A DNA stretch of 64,000 nt from Arthrobacter citreus. Its GTDB lineage: Bacteria; Actinomycetota; Actinomycetes; Actinomycetales; Micrococcaceae. This document shows, piece by piece, positions 1 through 12,945 of the stretch; the first letter of the stretch is position 1; each line of letters starts with the position of its first letter. A program made the position numbers and the translations under genes. The stretch lies in assembly GCF_009192745.1 (NCBI RefSeq), contig NZ_VTFV01000005.1, positions 1 through 64,000 on the forward strand, read 5' to 3'. The notes under the pieces are model-generated. The model saw nothing but the letters and a program-made list of their open reading frames with translations, had not been told where the DNA came from and made no database searches.

Positions 1-182
1 GAAACCAGCTAAAAAAACCATCCACACCCACGGGGTGGGCAGGACAGCCAATTCAACCAATTAATAAATAATCGGTATCAATAAACTTGGCACACTATTG
101 AGTTCTCAAACAACAGGCACATCCGGCACCGGGAGGGCTGTGATCCCTTGGGATCCTGCGCTCTCCGTCGCTCCGGAGCAAC
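1..182 (-). promoter_or_regulatory. Transcribed leader of an rRNA operon (16S gene expected just left of the window)
   Basis: Read on the minus strand, about 91-115 is TGTTGTTTGAGAACTCAATA followed by GTGTG. This is the boxA-like antitermination element typical of actinobacterial 16S leaders. A strong promoter lies directly upstream (189-218). No coding frame is supported. A short palindrome (GATCCC-TT-GGGATC) also lies in the leader. The presence of a 16S gene beyond base 1 is inference, because none of its sequence is in view. Confidence 0.75.
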
Positions 183-188
183 TTTTCT

Positions 189-218
189 AGCTTAGTACCG
201 CTTGGCAGTCGGTGTCAA
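189..218 (-). promoter_or_regulatory. rRNA-type sigma-70 promoter
   Basis: On the minus strand a consensus -35 TTGACA (213-218) is followed by an 18-nt spacer and a -10 TAAGCT (189-194). Transcription would start near 182 and run left into the boxA-like leader. The near-perfect -35 is what would be expected of a stable-RNA promoter. Confidence 0.75.
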
Positions 219-314
219 ACCGGCTGTTTTCGCGATATACGCTGCGTTCTTGCTGTGGTTCTTACTTCCTCCGCGCTTCCCGGTTCCCCGTTCTGCGCGG
301 ATATAAACTCTAGC

Positions 315-353
315 ACGGTTTTGGGGAGGCATCGACCACCTCCCCAAAACCGT
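315..353 (-). terminator. Hairpin terminator after the maltokinase-glgB gene
   Basis: A perfect 15-bp inverted repeat (315-329 with 339-353) has a 9-nt loop and begins about 12 nt beyond the stop codon at 365. There is no clear U-tract. It separates the alpha-glucan operon from the co-directional rRNA promoter. Confidence 0.7.
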
Positions 354-364
354 CGGCCCTATAG

Positions 365-3300
365 CTACTTCCGGGGCGTGAGGTACAGCAGGCCCAGGGG
401 CGGGAGCCGGAGGGACGCGGAAGCCGGCTGGCCTTCGAAGCCGCCTTCCTCCGCCGTCACTACCCCCATGTTGCCTACACCCGAGCCACCGTATTCCACG
501 GCGTCGGTGTTCAGCCGTTCCACCCACTCCCCCGCCCACGGCAGTCCGACGCGAATGCCCTCATGCGGGGCACCGGAGAAGTTGGCAATGCAGACCAGCG
601 GGTTGCCCTGGCCATCCCAGCGGATGAAGGAGAGTACGTTGTGCGCTCCGTCGTTCTCGTTGATCCACTGGAAACCGGAGGGTTCGTTGTCCCGGGCGTA
701 GAGCGCCGGGGTTTCCCGGTAGATGTCGTTGAGTTCCCGAACCAGCAGCTGCACGCCTCGGTGCTGGGGCGTTTCAGTGAGGTACCAGTCCAGCCCGTAC
801 TGCTCGGACCATTCAGCCTCCTGGCCGAACTCCGTCCCCATAAAGATCAGCTGCTTGCCCGGATGCGCCCACTGGAAGGCAAGATAGGCGCGGACGTTTG
901 CCAGCTGCTGCCACCGGTCGCCCGGCATCTTGCGCAGCAGCGATCCCTTGCCGTGCACCACTTCGTCATGCGAGATGGGCAGCAGGAAGTTCTCCGTGAA
1001 GGCATAGACCAGGGAGAACGTGAGCTTGGAGTGGTGGTACATCCGGTTGATCGGATCCTCGGACATGTACTCGAGGGTGTCGTTCATCCACCCCATGTTC
1101 CATTTCAGTCCGAAGCCCAGTCCGCCCGTATTGGTCGGGGCGGTAACCCCGGGGAACGCCGTCGACTCTTCCGCGATCATCACGATGCCCGGTACCCGCC
1201 GGTAGGCAGTGGCGTTGACTTCCTGCAGGAAGGAAATCGCTTCCAGATTCTCCCGGCCGCCAAACTGGTTTGGACGCCACTGGTCCGCCGGGCGGGAGTA
1301 GTCCAGGTAAAGCATGGAGGCAACGGCGTCGACCCGCAGGCCGTCAATGTGGAACTCCTCCAGCCAGTAGATGGCGTTTGCCACCAGGAAGTTGCGCACC
1401 TCGCGCCGGCCGTAGTCGAAGATCAGCGTTCCCCAGTCGGGCTGCTCGCCGCGCATCGGATCGCCGTGTTCGTAGAGCGGCTGTCCGTCGAAGTTCGCCA
1501 GGGCCCAGGAGTCCTTGGGGAAGTGTCCGGGCACCCAGTCGAGGATGACGCCAATGCCGGCCTGGTGCAGTGTGTCCACGAGGTACCGGAAGTCATCAGG
1601 ATGCCCGAACCGCGCGGTGGGGGCGAAGTAGCTGGTGATCTGGTATCCCCAGGAGCCCCCGAAAGGATGCTCGGCAACGGGCATGAACTCCACGTGGGTG
1701 AAGCCCTGCCAGGTGACGTACTCGGCGAGCTGCTTGGCCAGCTCCCGGTAATCCAGGCCCAGCCGCCAGGAGCCGAGGTGGACTTCGTAGACGCTCATCG
1801 GTGAGTTGTGCGGGTCGCGTTCAGCGCGCGCGGTCATCCAGTCCTGGTCTTCGAACCGGTAGGTGGATTCCACGACGCGGGAGCCGGTGAGCGGCGGAGC
1901 TTCCGTTCCCTTGGCCATTGGGTCAGCCTTCTCCCGCCAGACTTCGTCCTGGCCGAGGATCTCGAACTTGTAGCGTGAGCCGGGTTCAACGTCCGGGATG
2001 AAGATCTCCCAGACCCCGGAGCTTCCCAGCGAGCGCATCGCATGGATCCGGCCATCCCAGGCGTTGAAGTCTCCCTCGACCCGCACGGCTTTGGCATTCG
2101 GTGCCCAGACGGCGAAGCTGACCCCGTCCACTTCGCCAAGGACGGAGTTGTAGTGGTGCGGGTTGGCACCCAGTACGGTCCAGAGCTTTTCGTGCCGTCC
2201 CTCACCGATGAGGTGCAGGTCCATTTCGCCCAGGCTGGGCAGGAACCGGTAAGGATCGTCCACCAGGGCCGGCGGAACGCCGTCGTACGTAACTTCCAGC
2301 CTATAGTCGGGCACCTGCCCGGGGGTCGTCGCCGGCAGCGTCCCCACCCAGATCCCGTTGTGTTCATGCCGCAGCGGTGCCCGGCCCTCGGGAGTGATGG
2401 CGGTGACTTCGCTGGCCAGGGGGCGGAGCGTACGGATCGTCACGGTTCCGTGGTCGTCCAGGTGCGCACCCAGCACTGCGTGCGGCTGGTAGTAGCTGCC
2501 GTAGGACACCGCGTCCAGGACGTCCTGCGCGACGGGCAGCGGGGTGCCCGTTCCGCCAGCCTGTGCCGGAGCGGCCACGGGGACGTCGGCACCGCCGGCG
2601 GATGCGGCGGCAGCAGTGCCCGACGGCGGAGCGGCGGGCGCGGCGGACGCGGCGGATGCGGCGCCCTTGGGCTGGACGGAGTCGGACTCTGGGGTTGTGT
2701 TCACGTGGTTCGTTTCCTGTCCGTTCGGCGGGTTTTGCTGCAACCTGAGTTCTTCCAGGACCTGGCGGGCGGCCGTCGCCGGCACCTCGATCCAGGCCGG
2801 GCGGTTGCGGATCTCATAGACGACCTCGTACAGGGCCTTGTCCAGCCAGAGCGCGATGTAGAGCGGATCGGCGCGGTTGACCTGCGTTCCGGTCTCCTTC
2901 TCGTAACCGCGCAGGAAGGCGTCGGCAGCGGCCTGCGCCCAGACGGCGGCCTGGACCCTGCGGGCAGTGTTTTCATCCAGGTCTTCAGGTCCGGCCCCGG
3001 AAGACCCGATGACGGCCACCGCAGCGGCGTAGTCAATTGAACGGAGCATCCCGACGACGTCGCGCAGGGCAACGTCGGGAAGGCTTCGTTCGGCGGCGGG
3101 CCGAAGCGGCTCGCCCTCGAAGTCCAGCACCGTCCAGCCGCGGCCTGTCGAGTGGAGCACCTGGCCAAGATGGTAATCCGCGTGGATGCGCTGCAGGCTG
3201 GGCAGGGACGGCAGCTGCTCCACGGTCTCCAGGAGCTGATTGAATGTCTCGTCATACGGGCCCACGTAGCTGCGGGCTTCCTCCCACTCCCACTTCAGCC

Positions 3301-4174
3301 TGCGTACCAGTGAGTCGATGAATTCCTGCTGCTCGGCCGGCGTGGGCTGGTGCGCGCCGAAGGCGGCTTCGAGCTGGGAATGGATCCTTCCCGTCACGGC
3401 CCCGAGTTCCTCGGCTTCGGCGGAGAAGTCGCGGCCGGCGACGGCGGCGGACGAGGCGGTGCGCCACGCGTCCTCGCTGTCCGGGATGAACTCCCGGAGC
3501 ACGCTCACGTCTCCGGTTACCCAGCTGCCTGCAGCGGCGGCGTCGTACACGTCCTCCCAACTGCCGGTGACCCAGCCCAGCGTGGCGGGCACGTCCTGGG
3601 AACCGCCCTCCGTGAGCTTGGCGCTGACCACCACGTCCGGGCTCTCCCCCGCAGCCAGCACGCGGTAGAACTTCACGATCACCGGCGCCTTGCTCGTCAC
3701 CGCAATGACCGAGGTATTGGACTGTTCGCCCTTGAGGACCCGGATGGCGAGGGTGTCCGTGAAGGCATCCCAGTCACCGAATCCGTCCAGTGCGTACCCG
3801 TGGGTGCGGCCGTCCAGCGAGCTGGCCTGCGAGCGCATGGTTTCCAGCCAGGCCGTGACGAACACGGGGTCTGCCGTAGCGTCGTACAGCCACTGCCGGC
3901 CCTTGTCGGGGTGTTCCACGATGCCCAGGAGCGAGTCGCCGAGTTCCTCCACCGGATCGGAGCGGGTGCTGACCGGCACGCTGATGACGTCCACCCGCCG
4001 CCCGGATTCCACCGAGACGAAGTGCACATGCATTTCGACCGCACCCTGCGGGTCTGCCAGTTCAATGCCCCCGACGCGGCGAAGGACCACATCCCGTCCC
4101 TTGGCCGGAAACCATCGCTGCCGGGGCAGCCAGGCAGTGAGCAGTTCGGGCAGGGTCGGGATGGTGTCTGTCAT
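365..4174 (-). CDS. glgB: Maltokinase - 1,4-alpha-glucan branching enzyme fusion (Mak-GlgB)
   Basis: This 1269-aa protein is two enzymes in one chain. Residues 1 to about 480 are a maltokinase (Mak/Pep2 type), which makes maltose 1-phosphate from maltose and ATP; the kinase motif HADYHLGQ lies near residue 330. Residues about 485-545 are an Ala/Pro-rich linker. The rest is a GH13 branching enzyme with a CBM48 module, the predicted nucleophile Asp in LRVDAVASM (about 949), the acid Glu in MIAEES (about 1002) and the downstream [11 protein letters not shown]. It starts inside the treS stop (4-nt ATGA overlap), so it is translationally coupled to treS and glgE. Both halves look intact. A frameshift-free fusion is what the sequence shows; that it channels substrate is inference. 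Confidence 0.92.
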   Translation of the reverse strand: MTDTIPTLPELLTAWLPRQRWFPAKGRDVVLRRVGGIELADPQGAVEMHVHFVSVESGRRVDVISVPVSTRSDPVEELGDSLLGIVEHPDKGRQWLYDATADPVFVTAWLETMRSQASSLDGRTHGYALDGFGDWDAFTDTLAIRVLKGEQSNTSVIAVTSKAPVIVKFYRVLAAGESPDVVVSAKLTEGGSQDVPATLGWVTGSWEDVYDAAAAGSWVTGDVSVLREFIPDSEDAWRTASSAAVAGRDFSAEAEELGAVTGRIHSQLEAAFGAHQPTPAEQQEFIDSLVRRLKWEWEEARSYVGPYDETFNQLLETVEQLPSLPSLQRIHADYHLGQVLHSTGRGWTVLDFEGEPLRPAAERSLPDVALRDVVGMLRSIDYAAAVAVIGSSGAGPEDLDENTARRVQAAVWAQAAADAFLRGYEKETGTQVNRADPLYIALWLDKALYEVVYEIRNRPAWIEVPATAARQVLEELRLQQNPPNGQETNHVNTTPESDSVQPKGAASAASAAPAAPPSGTAAAASAGGADVPVAAPAQAGGTGTPLPVAQDVLDAVSYGSYYQPHAVLGAHLDDHGTVTIRTLRPLASEVTAITPEGRAPLRHEHNGIWVGTLPATTPGQVPDYRLEVTYDGVPPALVDDPYRFLPSLGEMDLHLIGEGRHEKLWTVLGANPHHYNSVLGEVDGVSFAVWAPNAKAVRVEGDFNAWDGRIHAMRSLGSSGVWEIFIPDVEPGSRYKFEILGQDEVWREKADPMAKGTEAPPLTGSRVVESTYRFEDQDWMTARAERDPHNSPMSVYEVHLGSWRLGLDYRELAKQLAEYVTWQGFTHVEFMPVAEHPFGGSWGYQITSYFAPTARFGHPDDFRYLVDTLHQAGIGVILDWVPGHFPKDSWALANFDGQPLYEHGDPMRGEQPDWGTLIFDYGRREVRNFLVANAIYWLEEFHIDGLRVDAVASMLYLDYSRPADQWRPNQFGGRENLEAISFLQEVNATAYRRVPGIVMIAEESTAFPGVTAPTNTGGLGFGLKWNMGWMNDTLEYMSEDPINRMYHHSKLTFSLVYAFTENFLLPISHDEVVHGKGSLLRKMPGDRWQQLANVRAYLAFQWAHPGKQLIFMGTEFGQEAEWSEQYGLDWYLTETPQHRGVQLLVRELNDIYRETPALYARDNEPSGFQWINENDGAHNVLSFIRWDGQGNPLVCIANFSGAPHEGIRVGLPWAGEWVERLNTDAVEYGGSGVGNMGVVTAEEGGFEGQPASASLRLPPLGLLYLTPRK

Positions 4175-5940
4175 TTCGACGTGGCCTCCGGTGCGAGTAT
4201 CAGCGGGATTGCTTCGGTCTGCGGTGAGCTTGTGTTTGATTTCGCTGAGCGCAGGCGAAGCCAGTAGAAGTCATGGCTGCCCAGGGTCAGGGTCAGAGAA
4301 CCGTCCTGCCCGAAGGTGGGGAAAGGCGTTCCGCCGAAGGCGTCCCGCAGTCCCCGCTCGGCGAACTCCGGCAGATTCACGGTGGCGGCCACCGGATGCT
4401 GGGAGAGGTTGAAGATGCAGAACATGGTCTCCCCCACCTCGCCTTCGGGGTTGTCTTCCGGCAGTTCGCGCAGGAACGCCAGGACGGCCTCGCTGTCCGT
4501 GGGGACATTGCGGTAGGAGCCCATGCCGAAGGCGGGATGGGTCTTGCGGACCATGATCATCTGCCGCAGCCAGTGCAGCAGCGAACTGGAACTGGCCAGC
4601 TGCGCCTCCACGTTGACGTGGTTGTAGTGGTAAACCAGCGACTGCACCACGGGCAGGTAGACCTTGCCGGGGTCTGCCGTGGAGAAGCCCGCGTTGCGGT
4701 CCGGATTCCACTGCATTGGCGTGCGCGAAGAGTCGCGGTCTTCCAGCCAGATGTTGTCTCCCATGCCAATCTCGTCCCCGTAGTACAGGAACGGGCTGCC
4801 GGGCAGCGAGAGCAGCATCGCGTGGATCAGTTCAATCTCCGCGCGGGAGTTATCCAGCAGCGGTGCCAGCCGCCGCCGGATGCCGATGTTGGCGCGCATC
4901 CGGGAATCCGGGGCGTACCAGCCGAGCATGGCCTGGCGTTCCTCGTTGGTGACCATTTCAAGCGTCAGCTCGTCATGGTTCCGCAGGAAGGTTCCCCACT
5001 GTCCGCCCTGCGGAATGTCCGGGGTCTCTTCCATGGTCTGGATGATCGGTGCGGCCTTCTGGTCCCGCAGGGCGTAAAAGAGCCGCGGCATAATCGGGAA
5101 GTGGAAGCACATGTGGCATTCCGGTCCGGTCTCGTCGCCGAAGTACTCCACTACCTCATGGGGCATCTGGTTGGCTTCCGCCACGATCACCCGGCCGGGG
5201 TAGTTCTCATCCACCATGGTCCGCAGGTCCTTCAGGAACCGGTGGGTTGCCGGGAGGTTCTCGCAGTTGGTCCCGTCTTCCTCGAAGAGGTACGGGATGG
5301 CGTCGGCGCGGAAGCCGTCGATGCCCTGGTCCAGCCAGAACCGCACGACGTCGAACACCGCCTCAACGACCTTCGGGTTCTCGAAGTTCAGGTCCGGCTG
5401 GTGGCTGAAGAACCGGTGCCAGTAGAACTGCCGGCGCACCGGGTCGAAAGCCCAGTTGGATTCTTCCGTGTCCACGAAGATGATCCGCGCGTCTTCGTAC
5501 TTCTGGTCGGTGTCTGACCAGACGTAGAAATCGCCGTAGGGACCGTCCGGGTCGTTGCGGGATTCTTCGAACCACGGGTGTTTGTCCGAGGTGTGGTTCA
5601 GCGGCAGGTCAATGATGACGCGCAGCCCGCGGGCATGGGCCTCTGCCACCAGGCGCTTGAAGTCGCTGATGGTGCCGAACTCGCTGAGCACGTCGTAGTA
5701 GTCGGAAATGTCGTACCCGCCGTCGCGCAGCGGAGACTTGAAGAAGGGGGGAAGCCAGAGGCAGTCCACGCCCAGCCACTGCAGGTAGTCCAGCTGGGAG
5801 ATCAGGCCGCTGAAGTCGCCGTTGCCGTCTCCATTCGAGTCGCGGAAACCCCGGACCAGGACTTCGTAGAACACTGCCTTGCGGTACCAGTTCGGGTCGT
5901 TCGTCAGCCCGGGTGCGTGCAGCTGGAAGGGATTTACCAT
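4171..5940 (-). CDS. treS: Trehalose synthase / maltose alpha-D-glucosyltransferase
   Basis: This GH13 enzyme of 589 aa interconverts trehalose and maltose and so feeds maltose to the maltokinase half of the next gene. The N-terminus [15 protein letters not shown] and the motif [13 protein letters not shown] are typical of TreS. The nucleophile Asp lies in [11 protein letters not shown] and the acid Glu in [10 protein letters not shown]. Length fits stand-alone TreS; no C-terminal maltokinase is attached here. It overlaps glgE by 7 nt upstream and mak-glgB by 4 nt downstream, so the three form a tight operon. Confidence 0.95.
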   Translation of the reverse strand: MVNPFQLHAPGLTNDPNWYRKAVFYEVLVRGFRDSNGDGNGDFSGLISQLDYLQWLGVDCLWLPPFFKSPLRDGGYDISDYYDVLSEFGTISDFKRLVAEAHARGLRVIIDLPLNHTSDKHPWFEESRNDPDGPYGDFYVWSDTDQKYEDARIIFVDTEESNWAFDPVRRQFYWHRFFSHQPDLNFENPKVVEAVFDVVRFWLDQGIDGFRADAIPYLFEEDGTNCENLPATHRFLKDLRTMVDENYPGRVIVAEANQMPHEVVEYFGDETGPECHMCFHFPIMPRLFYALRDQKAAPIIQTMEETPDIPQGGQWGTFLRNHDELTLEMVTNEERQAMLGWYAPDSRMRANIGIRRRLAPLLDNSRAEIELIHAMLLSLPGSPFLYYGDEIGMGDNIWLEDRDSSRTPMQWNPDRNAGFSTADPGKVYLPVVQSLVYHYNHVNVEAQLASSSSLLHWLRQMIMVRKTHPAFGMGSYRNVPTDSEAVLAFLRELPEDNPEGEVGETMFCIFNLSQHPVAATVNLPEFAERGLRDAFGGTPFPTFGQDGSLTLTLGSHDFYWLRLRSAKSNTSSPQTEAIPLILAPEATSK

Positions 5941-7991
5941 GCCGATCCCCTCCGTACAGCCAGAACGTGCGCCGGTTCGTAGTGTGCGTCCAGGCGCACG
6001 TAGTTGTACTGTCCCCAGCGGTAGCTCGCGCCGCTGATCAGGTCATCGACCCAGAACGTGCCGTCGTCGTTGAAGTCCTGCGGATCGAGGTGCAGGGCAT
6101 CAAGGTCCAGGGTTACGGTGCACTCGCGTGCACTGTGCGGGTCGGTGTTCACCACGATGATGAGCGTGTCCTTACTGCTTGGATCGGAATAATCGACGTG
6201 CTTGTACTTGGAGTAGGCGACCGTGGCCTCGTCGGTGCTCGAATGCACCGTAAGGTTCTGCAGGTCCCCCAGCGCCGGGTGGTCGCGCCGGATCTGGTTC
6301 AGCCGGGTGATGTAGGGCGCAAGGCTGCGGTTCTCGGCCTCGGCGGCGGCGAAGTCCCGCTGCTTGTACTCGAACTTCTCGTTGTCGATGTATTCCTCGG
6401 CTCCCGGCCGGGCCACATGTTCATAGAGTTCGAAGCCGGCATACATGCCCCACAGCGGACTGGCGGTAGAGGCCAGCACGGCACGGATCTTGAATGCGGG
6501 CGGCCCGCCGTACTGAAGGAACTCCGTGAGGATGTCCGGTGTGTTCACAAAGAAGTTGGGCCGGAAGAACGCCGCGGTCTGATGGGATACCTCAGTGAAG
6601 TACTCCTCGATTTCCCGGCGGGTGTTCCGCCAGGTGAAGTACGTGTAGGACTGCTGGAAACCGGCCATGCCCAGCGCGTGCATCATGGGCGGGCGGGTGA
6701 AGGCCTCGGCAAGGAACACCACGTCCGGGTGCTGCTTGTTGACGGTACCGATCAGCCATTCCCAGAAACGCAGGGGCTTGGTGTGCGGGTTGTCCACACG
6801 GAAGATCTTCACGCCGTGGCTGATCCACATGAGGACGATGCGCAGGATCTCCCTGGAGAGTCCCTCGTAGTCGTTGTCGAAGTTGAGCGGATAGATGTCC
6901 TGGTACTTCTTGGGCGGGTTTTCCGCGTAGGCAATACTGCCGTCCACCCGGGTAGTGAACCATTCCGGATGCTCGGTGACCCAGGGATGGTCCGGGGATG
7001 CCTGCAGTGCCAGGTCGATAGCGACTTCCAGCCCCAGCCCCGAGGCGGCCTGGACAAAGAAGTCAAAGTCCTCGAACGTTCCCAGGTCCGGGTGGATCGC
7101 GTCATGCCCGCCCTCCGCGGCACCGATTGCCCAGGGAGATCCCGGGTCCTGCGGCCCGGCAACCAGGGTGTTGTTCGGTCCCTTGCGGAAGTTGGTGCCG
7201 ATGGGGTGGATGGGCGGGAGGTAGATGACGTCGAACCCCATCCGCGCCACCCGGTCCAGGCTGTGCACAGCGGTGCGGAAGTTCCCCGAGGTCCACGAAG
7301 CCGTGGCGGGATCGAAGGAAGCACCCTCGGAGCGCGGGAAGAACTCGTACCACGCGCCGCGCCCTGCCCGGTCACGCTCCACGTTGATCGGAAAGCGCTG
7401 CGAGGCGGTCACGAGGTCGCGGATCGGCTCGCGCTCCAGCACCCGGGCCAGCTCCGTCCGGCTGGCCGCGGCGAGCCGCATCCCGGGATCCAGTGCCTGG
7501 TCCTCGAGTACCCTGGCAGTTTCCCGCAGCACGGCGGCGTCGTCCTCGTCCCGGCCCACTGCTGCCGCAGTGAAGAGGGCGGCGCCTTCGGCGAGCATCA
7601 GTTCGACGTCGATTCCGGCACCGATTTTCACCTCTGCGTTGTGGTGCCAGGTGCCAAACAGGTCAGCCCAGCCTTCCACGGTAAAGGTGTACGCTCCGGT
7701 CGACGGCGGGCGCAGAAGCCCCTCCCAGCGGTCCAGGCCCTGTCCCACCGGGTGCATTCGCCGGCGCTCGACTTCCTGTCCCTGCGGGTCGTAGAGCACT
7801 GCCGTGACCCCCACGAGGTCGTGCCCTTCACGGAAGACCGTGGCCCCGATGACAAGGTCTTCTCCCGGGACAGCTTTGGCGGCAAACCGGCCGCACTGGA
7901 TCACCGGAGACACGTTGAGGATTGGAATCCGGCCGAACCGGAGTTCCGCGGCGGGCTGGACATTAGATGGCAACGCGCTGGATGTGGTCAC
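5934..7991 (-). CDS. glgE: Alpha-1,4-glucan:maltose-1-phosphate maltosyltransferase
   Basis: GlgE extends alpha-1,4-glucan chains using maltose 1-phosphate. The 685-aa length fits the family. An N-terminal beta-sandwich/insert region (about 1-200) precedes the GH13 barrel. The nucleophile Asp lies in IFRVDNPHTKPLRFWEW and the acid Glu in VVFLAEAFTRPPMMH. It is the first gene of the glgE-treS-mak::glgB operon. The GTG start at 7991 is preceded on the minus strand by TAACGT and a 7-nt gap, which suggests a leaderless transcript. Confidence 0.95.
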   Translation of the reverse strand: MTTSSALPSNVQPAAELRFGRIPILNVSPVIQCGRFAAKAVPGEDLVIGATVFREGHDLVGVTAVLYDPQGQEVERRRMHPVGQGLDRWEGLLRPPSTGAYTFTVEGWADLFGTWHHNAEVKIGAGIDVELMLAEGAALFTAAAVGRDEDDAAVLRETARVLEDQALDPGMRLAAASRTELARVLEREPIRDLVTASQRFPINVERDRAGRGAWYEFFPRSEGASFDPATASWTSGNFRTAVHSLDRVARMGFDVIYLPPIHPIGTNFRKGPNNTLVAGPQDPGSPWAIGAAEGGHDAIHPDLGTFEDFDFFVQAASGLGLEVAIDLALQASPDHPWVTEHPEWFTTRVDGSIAYAENPPKKYQDIYPLNFDNDYEGLSREILRIVLMWISHGVKIFRVDNPHTKPLRFWEWLIGTVNKQHPDVVFLAEAFTRPPMMHALGMAGFQQSYTYFTWRNTRREIEEYFTEVSHQTAAFFRPNFFVNTPDILTEFLQYGGPPAFKIRAVLASTASPLWGMYAGFELYEHVARPGAEEYIDNEKFEYKQRDFAAAEAENRSLAPYITRLNQIRRDHPALGDLQNLTVHSSTDEATVAYSKYKHVDYSDPSSKDTLIIVVNTDPHSARECTVTLDLDALHLDPQDFNDDGTFWVDDLISGASYRWGQYNYVRLDAHYEPAHVLAVRRGSAW

Positions 7992-8169
7992 AGACTAGAC
8001 GTTAGCGACAATCAGGGCAGATTGCTAAGGGCACGTACTTTTTGCCGCATCGCTACAGGTCAGGACGGATACGCGCAGAATCCCCGCAGGTCCGGACGGG
8101 GTTGGAGGAAATGGGGTTAAATCCCTGTTGCTTTTGCGTGACGGAGAACACTGCCGCGGCGTTCTGCGC

Positions 8170-8175
8170 TAGCCT
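8170..8175 (+). promoter_or_regulatory. Predicted -10 box of leaderless glgP
   Basis: TAGCCT ends 7 nt before the GTG at 8183, so transcription would begin at or next to the start codon. No good -35 was found. The same geometry recurs at several genes in this window. Confidence 0.45.
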
Positions 8176-8182
8176 AACGGGG

Positions 8183-10807
8183 GTGAAGGCAATCCGAAGG
8201 TTTACCGTCCGCACCGTCCTCCCCGACAGCATTGCGCCGCTGGCCAGACTGGCCGGCAACCTGCGCTGGAGCTGGCACCAGCCCACCCGGGAGCTGTTCA
8301 ACGACCTTGATCCGCAGATCTGGGCGCAGAGTGGACACGATCCCGTCCGGGCCCTGGGCATGGTCAGCCGCCAGACCCTTGAACGAATCTCAGGCGACTC
8401 GGAGCTGGTCGAACGCATCCGGTCACTGGACGAGGGCCTGGAGCACTATCTCACCGAACCGCGCTGGTACCAGTCCCTCGGTGAGGACGCCCCTCGTTCA
8501 ATCGCCTATTTCTCCCCCGAGTACGGCATCTCCGCCGTGCTGCCGCAGTACTCCGGCGGCCTGGGGATCCTGGCCGGCGACCACCTGAAGTCCGCCTCGG
8601 ACCTGGGCGTCCCGCTGATCGGCGTAGGCCTTCTCTACCAGGCCGGCTACTTCAAGCAGTCCCTCTCCCGCGACGGCTGGCAGCAGGAGACATACCCGGT
8701 CCTGGACCCCAACGGCCTGCCGCTGACCCTGCTGCGTGAAGAAGACGGAACCCCCGCACGGATCAGCCTGCCCCTGCCCAACGGACGGCACCTGATGGCG
8801 CAGATCTGGCGTGCCGACGTCGGGCGCGTTCCCCTGCTGCTCCTGGACGCGGACGTGCGCGGGAACGACGACGCCGCCCGCGGCATCACGGACCGCCTCT
8901 ACGGCGGCGGCGGAGACCACCGGCTGCAGCAGGAACTGCTGCTGGGCATGGGCGGCGTGAAGGCGCTGCGAGTCTTTGAACGCCTCACCGGAGCGCCGGC
9001 ACCGGAGGTTTTCCACACCAACGAGGGCCATGCCGGGTTCCTGGGCGTGGAACGGATCCGGGAACTCATGGATACCGGAATGCACTGGGAAGAGGCGCTC
9101 ACCGCTGCCCGGGCATCCACGATCTTCACCACCCACACGCCTGTTCCGGCCGGAATCGACCGCTTTGATGTTGGCGAAGTGCGGCATTTCCTGAGCGCGG
9201 GCCTGGCCCAGTCCGTACCGACGAACAAGGTCCTGGCGCTCGGTGCCGAGGACTATGAGGGCGGTGACCCCAACGTCTTTAACATGGCCGTGATGGGACT
9301 GCGCCTGGCCCAGCGTGCCAACGGCGTGGCCAAGCTGCATGGACAGGTGTCCCGTGCCATGTTCTCCGGTCTCTGGCCTGGCTTCGATGTTTCGGAGATC
9401 CCGATTACCTCGGTGACGAACGGCGTGCATGTGCCCACCTGGGTCGATCCCGAGCTGACCCGGCTGGCCCAGAAGCAGTTCGGTGTTGCCACGGTCCATG
9501 ACCGGGACTGGACCCGCGCCTACGAAGTCAGTGACGAGGACCTGTGGGACCTGCGGCGCCGGCTGCGCAGCAACCTGATCGACGACGTACGGCGCCGTGT
9601 CCGCGCGGCCTGGCGCAAGCGCGGCACCCCCGACGCATCGCTGGGCTGGACCGACGATGTGCTGGACCCGGATGTGCTGACCATCGGATTCGCCCGGCGC
9701 GTGCCGACCTACAAGCGGCTGACACTAATGCTGCGCGACCCGGCCCGGCTGAAGGCACTCTTGCTGCATCCCGAGCACCCGGTGCAGCTGGTGGTGGCAG
9801 GCAAATCCCACCCGGCCGATGAGCAGGGGAAACGGATGATCCAGGACTTGGTGCAGTTCACCGATGATCCCGAGGTCCGCCACCGCATCGTGTTCCTGCC
9901 CAACTACGACATTGCCATGGCACGCACGCTGTTCCCCGGCTGCGACGTGTGGCTGAATAACCCCATCCGTCCGCTGGAGGCTTCCGGCACCTCCGGGATG
10001 AAGTCCGCCATCAACGGCGGCCTCAACCTCTCGGTGATGGATGGCTGGTGGGATGAGATGTACGACGGCGAGAACGGCTGGGCGATCCCCTCCGCGAATC
10101 CCCGCGAGGGTATCCACACGCGTGAGCTGTACACCCCGGACCAGCGCGACGACATTGAAGCGGCAGCCCTGTACGAGCTGCTGGAGAACACGGTTGCCCC
10201 GATGTTCTACGGCCAGGAGCCTTCCTCCGACGCCGGCTCTGCCGGCCCCTCGGAAGCCCCGGCGGATGCACTGCCGCACGAGTGGCTGGAAATGGTCAAG
10301 CACACCCTGGCCGAGCTGGGACCGAAGGTTTCCGCCAACCGAATGCTGCGCGACTACGTCAACAACCTGTACCGGCCGGCCTGCCAGTCCGGGCGGGCAG
10401 CTGCTGCGGACCAGTACCAGGCCGCCCGGGACCTGGCAGCCTGGATCATGCGGGTCCGCGACGCCTGGAGCGGGGTTGCAGTGGAGCATGTGGATTCCAT
10501 CGGCATCTCGGACGCACCGCAGATTGGCGACCGGCTCACTGTCCAGGCCTACGTGAACCTCGGCTCGCTCAAACCAACGGATGTTGTGGTGGAAGCCGCC
10601 TACGGGCAGGTGTCCGAAGCGGACAAGCTGAGCGACCACCAGCTGCTGGAGCTGAACGTGGCGGAGGATCTTGGATCGGGCCGGTACCTCTACTCAGGGG
10701 ACCTGCACATTGAGCTCGCCGGGCCGTTCGGCTACACGGTGCGCGTCCTGCCGGATCATCCCGGGCTGGCGTCCAAAGCCGAGCTGGGGCTCGTAGCCAA
10801 CGCCTAG
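8183..10807 (+). CDS. glgP: Alpha-glucan (glycogen/maltodextrin) phosphorylase
   Basis: This PLP-dependent GT35 phosphorylase releases glucose 1-phosphate from alpha-glucan ends. From the GTG at 8183 it has 874 aa, beginning KAIRRFTVRTVLP and matching actinobacterial GlgP proteins with the extra N-terminal DUF3417-like domain. The PLP-site region is GTSGMKSAINGGLNLSVMDG. An upstream in-frame start at 8042 would add 47 residues with no family similarity and was rejected. The gene is divergent from glgE and nearly abuts convergent glgX, so the locus encodes both synthesis and breakdown of glucan. Confidence 0.93.
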   Translation: MKAIRRFTVRTVLPDSIAPLARLAGNLRWSWHQPTRELFNDLDPQIWAQSGHDPVRALGMVSRQTLERISGDSELVERIRSLDEGLEHYLTEPRWYQSLGEDAPRSIAYFSPEYGISAVLPQYSGGLGILAGDHLKSASDLGVPLIGVGLLYQAGYFKQSLSRDGWQQETYPVLDPNGLPLTLLREEDGTPARISLPLPNGRHLMAQIWRADVGRVPLLLLDADVRGNDDAARGITDRLYGGGGDHRLQQELLLGMGGVKALRVFERLTGAPAPEVFHTNEGHAGFLGVERIRELMDTGMHWEEALTAARASTIFTTHTPVPAGIDRFDVGEVRHFLSAGLAQSVPTNKVLALGAEDYEGGDPNVFNMAVMGLRLAQRANGVAKLHGQVSRAMFSGLWPGFDVSEIPITSVTNGVHVPTWVDPELTRLAQKQFGVATVHDRDWTRAYEVSDEDLWDLRRRLRSNLIDDVRRRVRAAWRKRGTPDASLGWTDDVLDPDVLTIGFARRVPTYKRLTLMLRDPARLKALLLHPEHPVQLVVAGKSHPADEQGKRMIQDLVQFTDDPEVRHRIVFLPNYDIAMARTLFPGCDVWLNNPIRPLEASGTSGMKSAINGGLNLSVMDGWWDEMYDGENGWAIPSANPREGIHTRELYTPDQRDDIEAAALYELLENTVAPMFYGQEPSSDAGSAGPSEAPADALPHEWLEMVKHTLAELGPKVSANRMLRDYVNNLYRPACQSGRAAAADQYQAARDLAAWIMRVRDAWSGVAVEHVDSIGISDAPQIGDRLTVQAYVNLGSLKPTDVVVEAAYGQVSEADKLSDHQLLELNVAEDLGSGRYLYSGDLHIELAGPFGYTVRVLPDHPGLASKAELGLVANA

Positions 10808-10809
10808 GT

Positions 10810-12918
<2,109 letters not shown>

Positions 12919-12945
12919 GCTGCCTCTTCCGGCGCCCCGTTAGGT

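Noticed and set aside
2042-3040. Long open frames on the strand opposite mak-glgB, treS and glgE
   Set aside because: They are antisense shadows typical of high-GC coding sequence, with compositionally skewed products and no recognisable domains.
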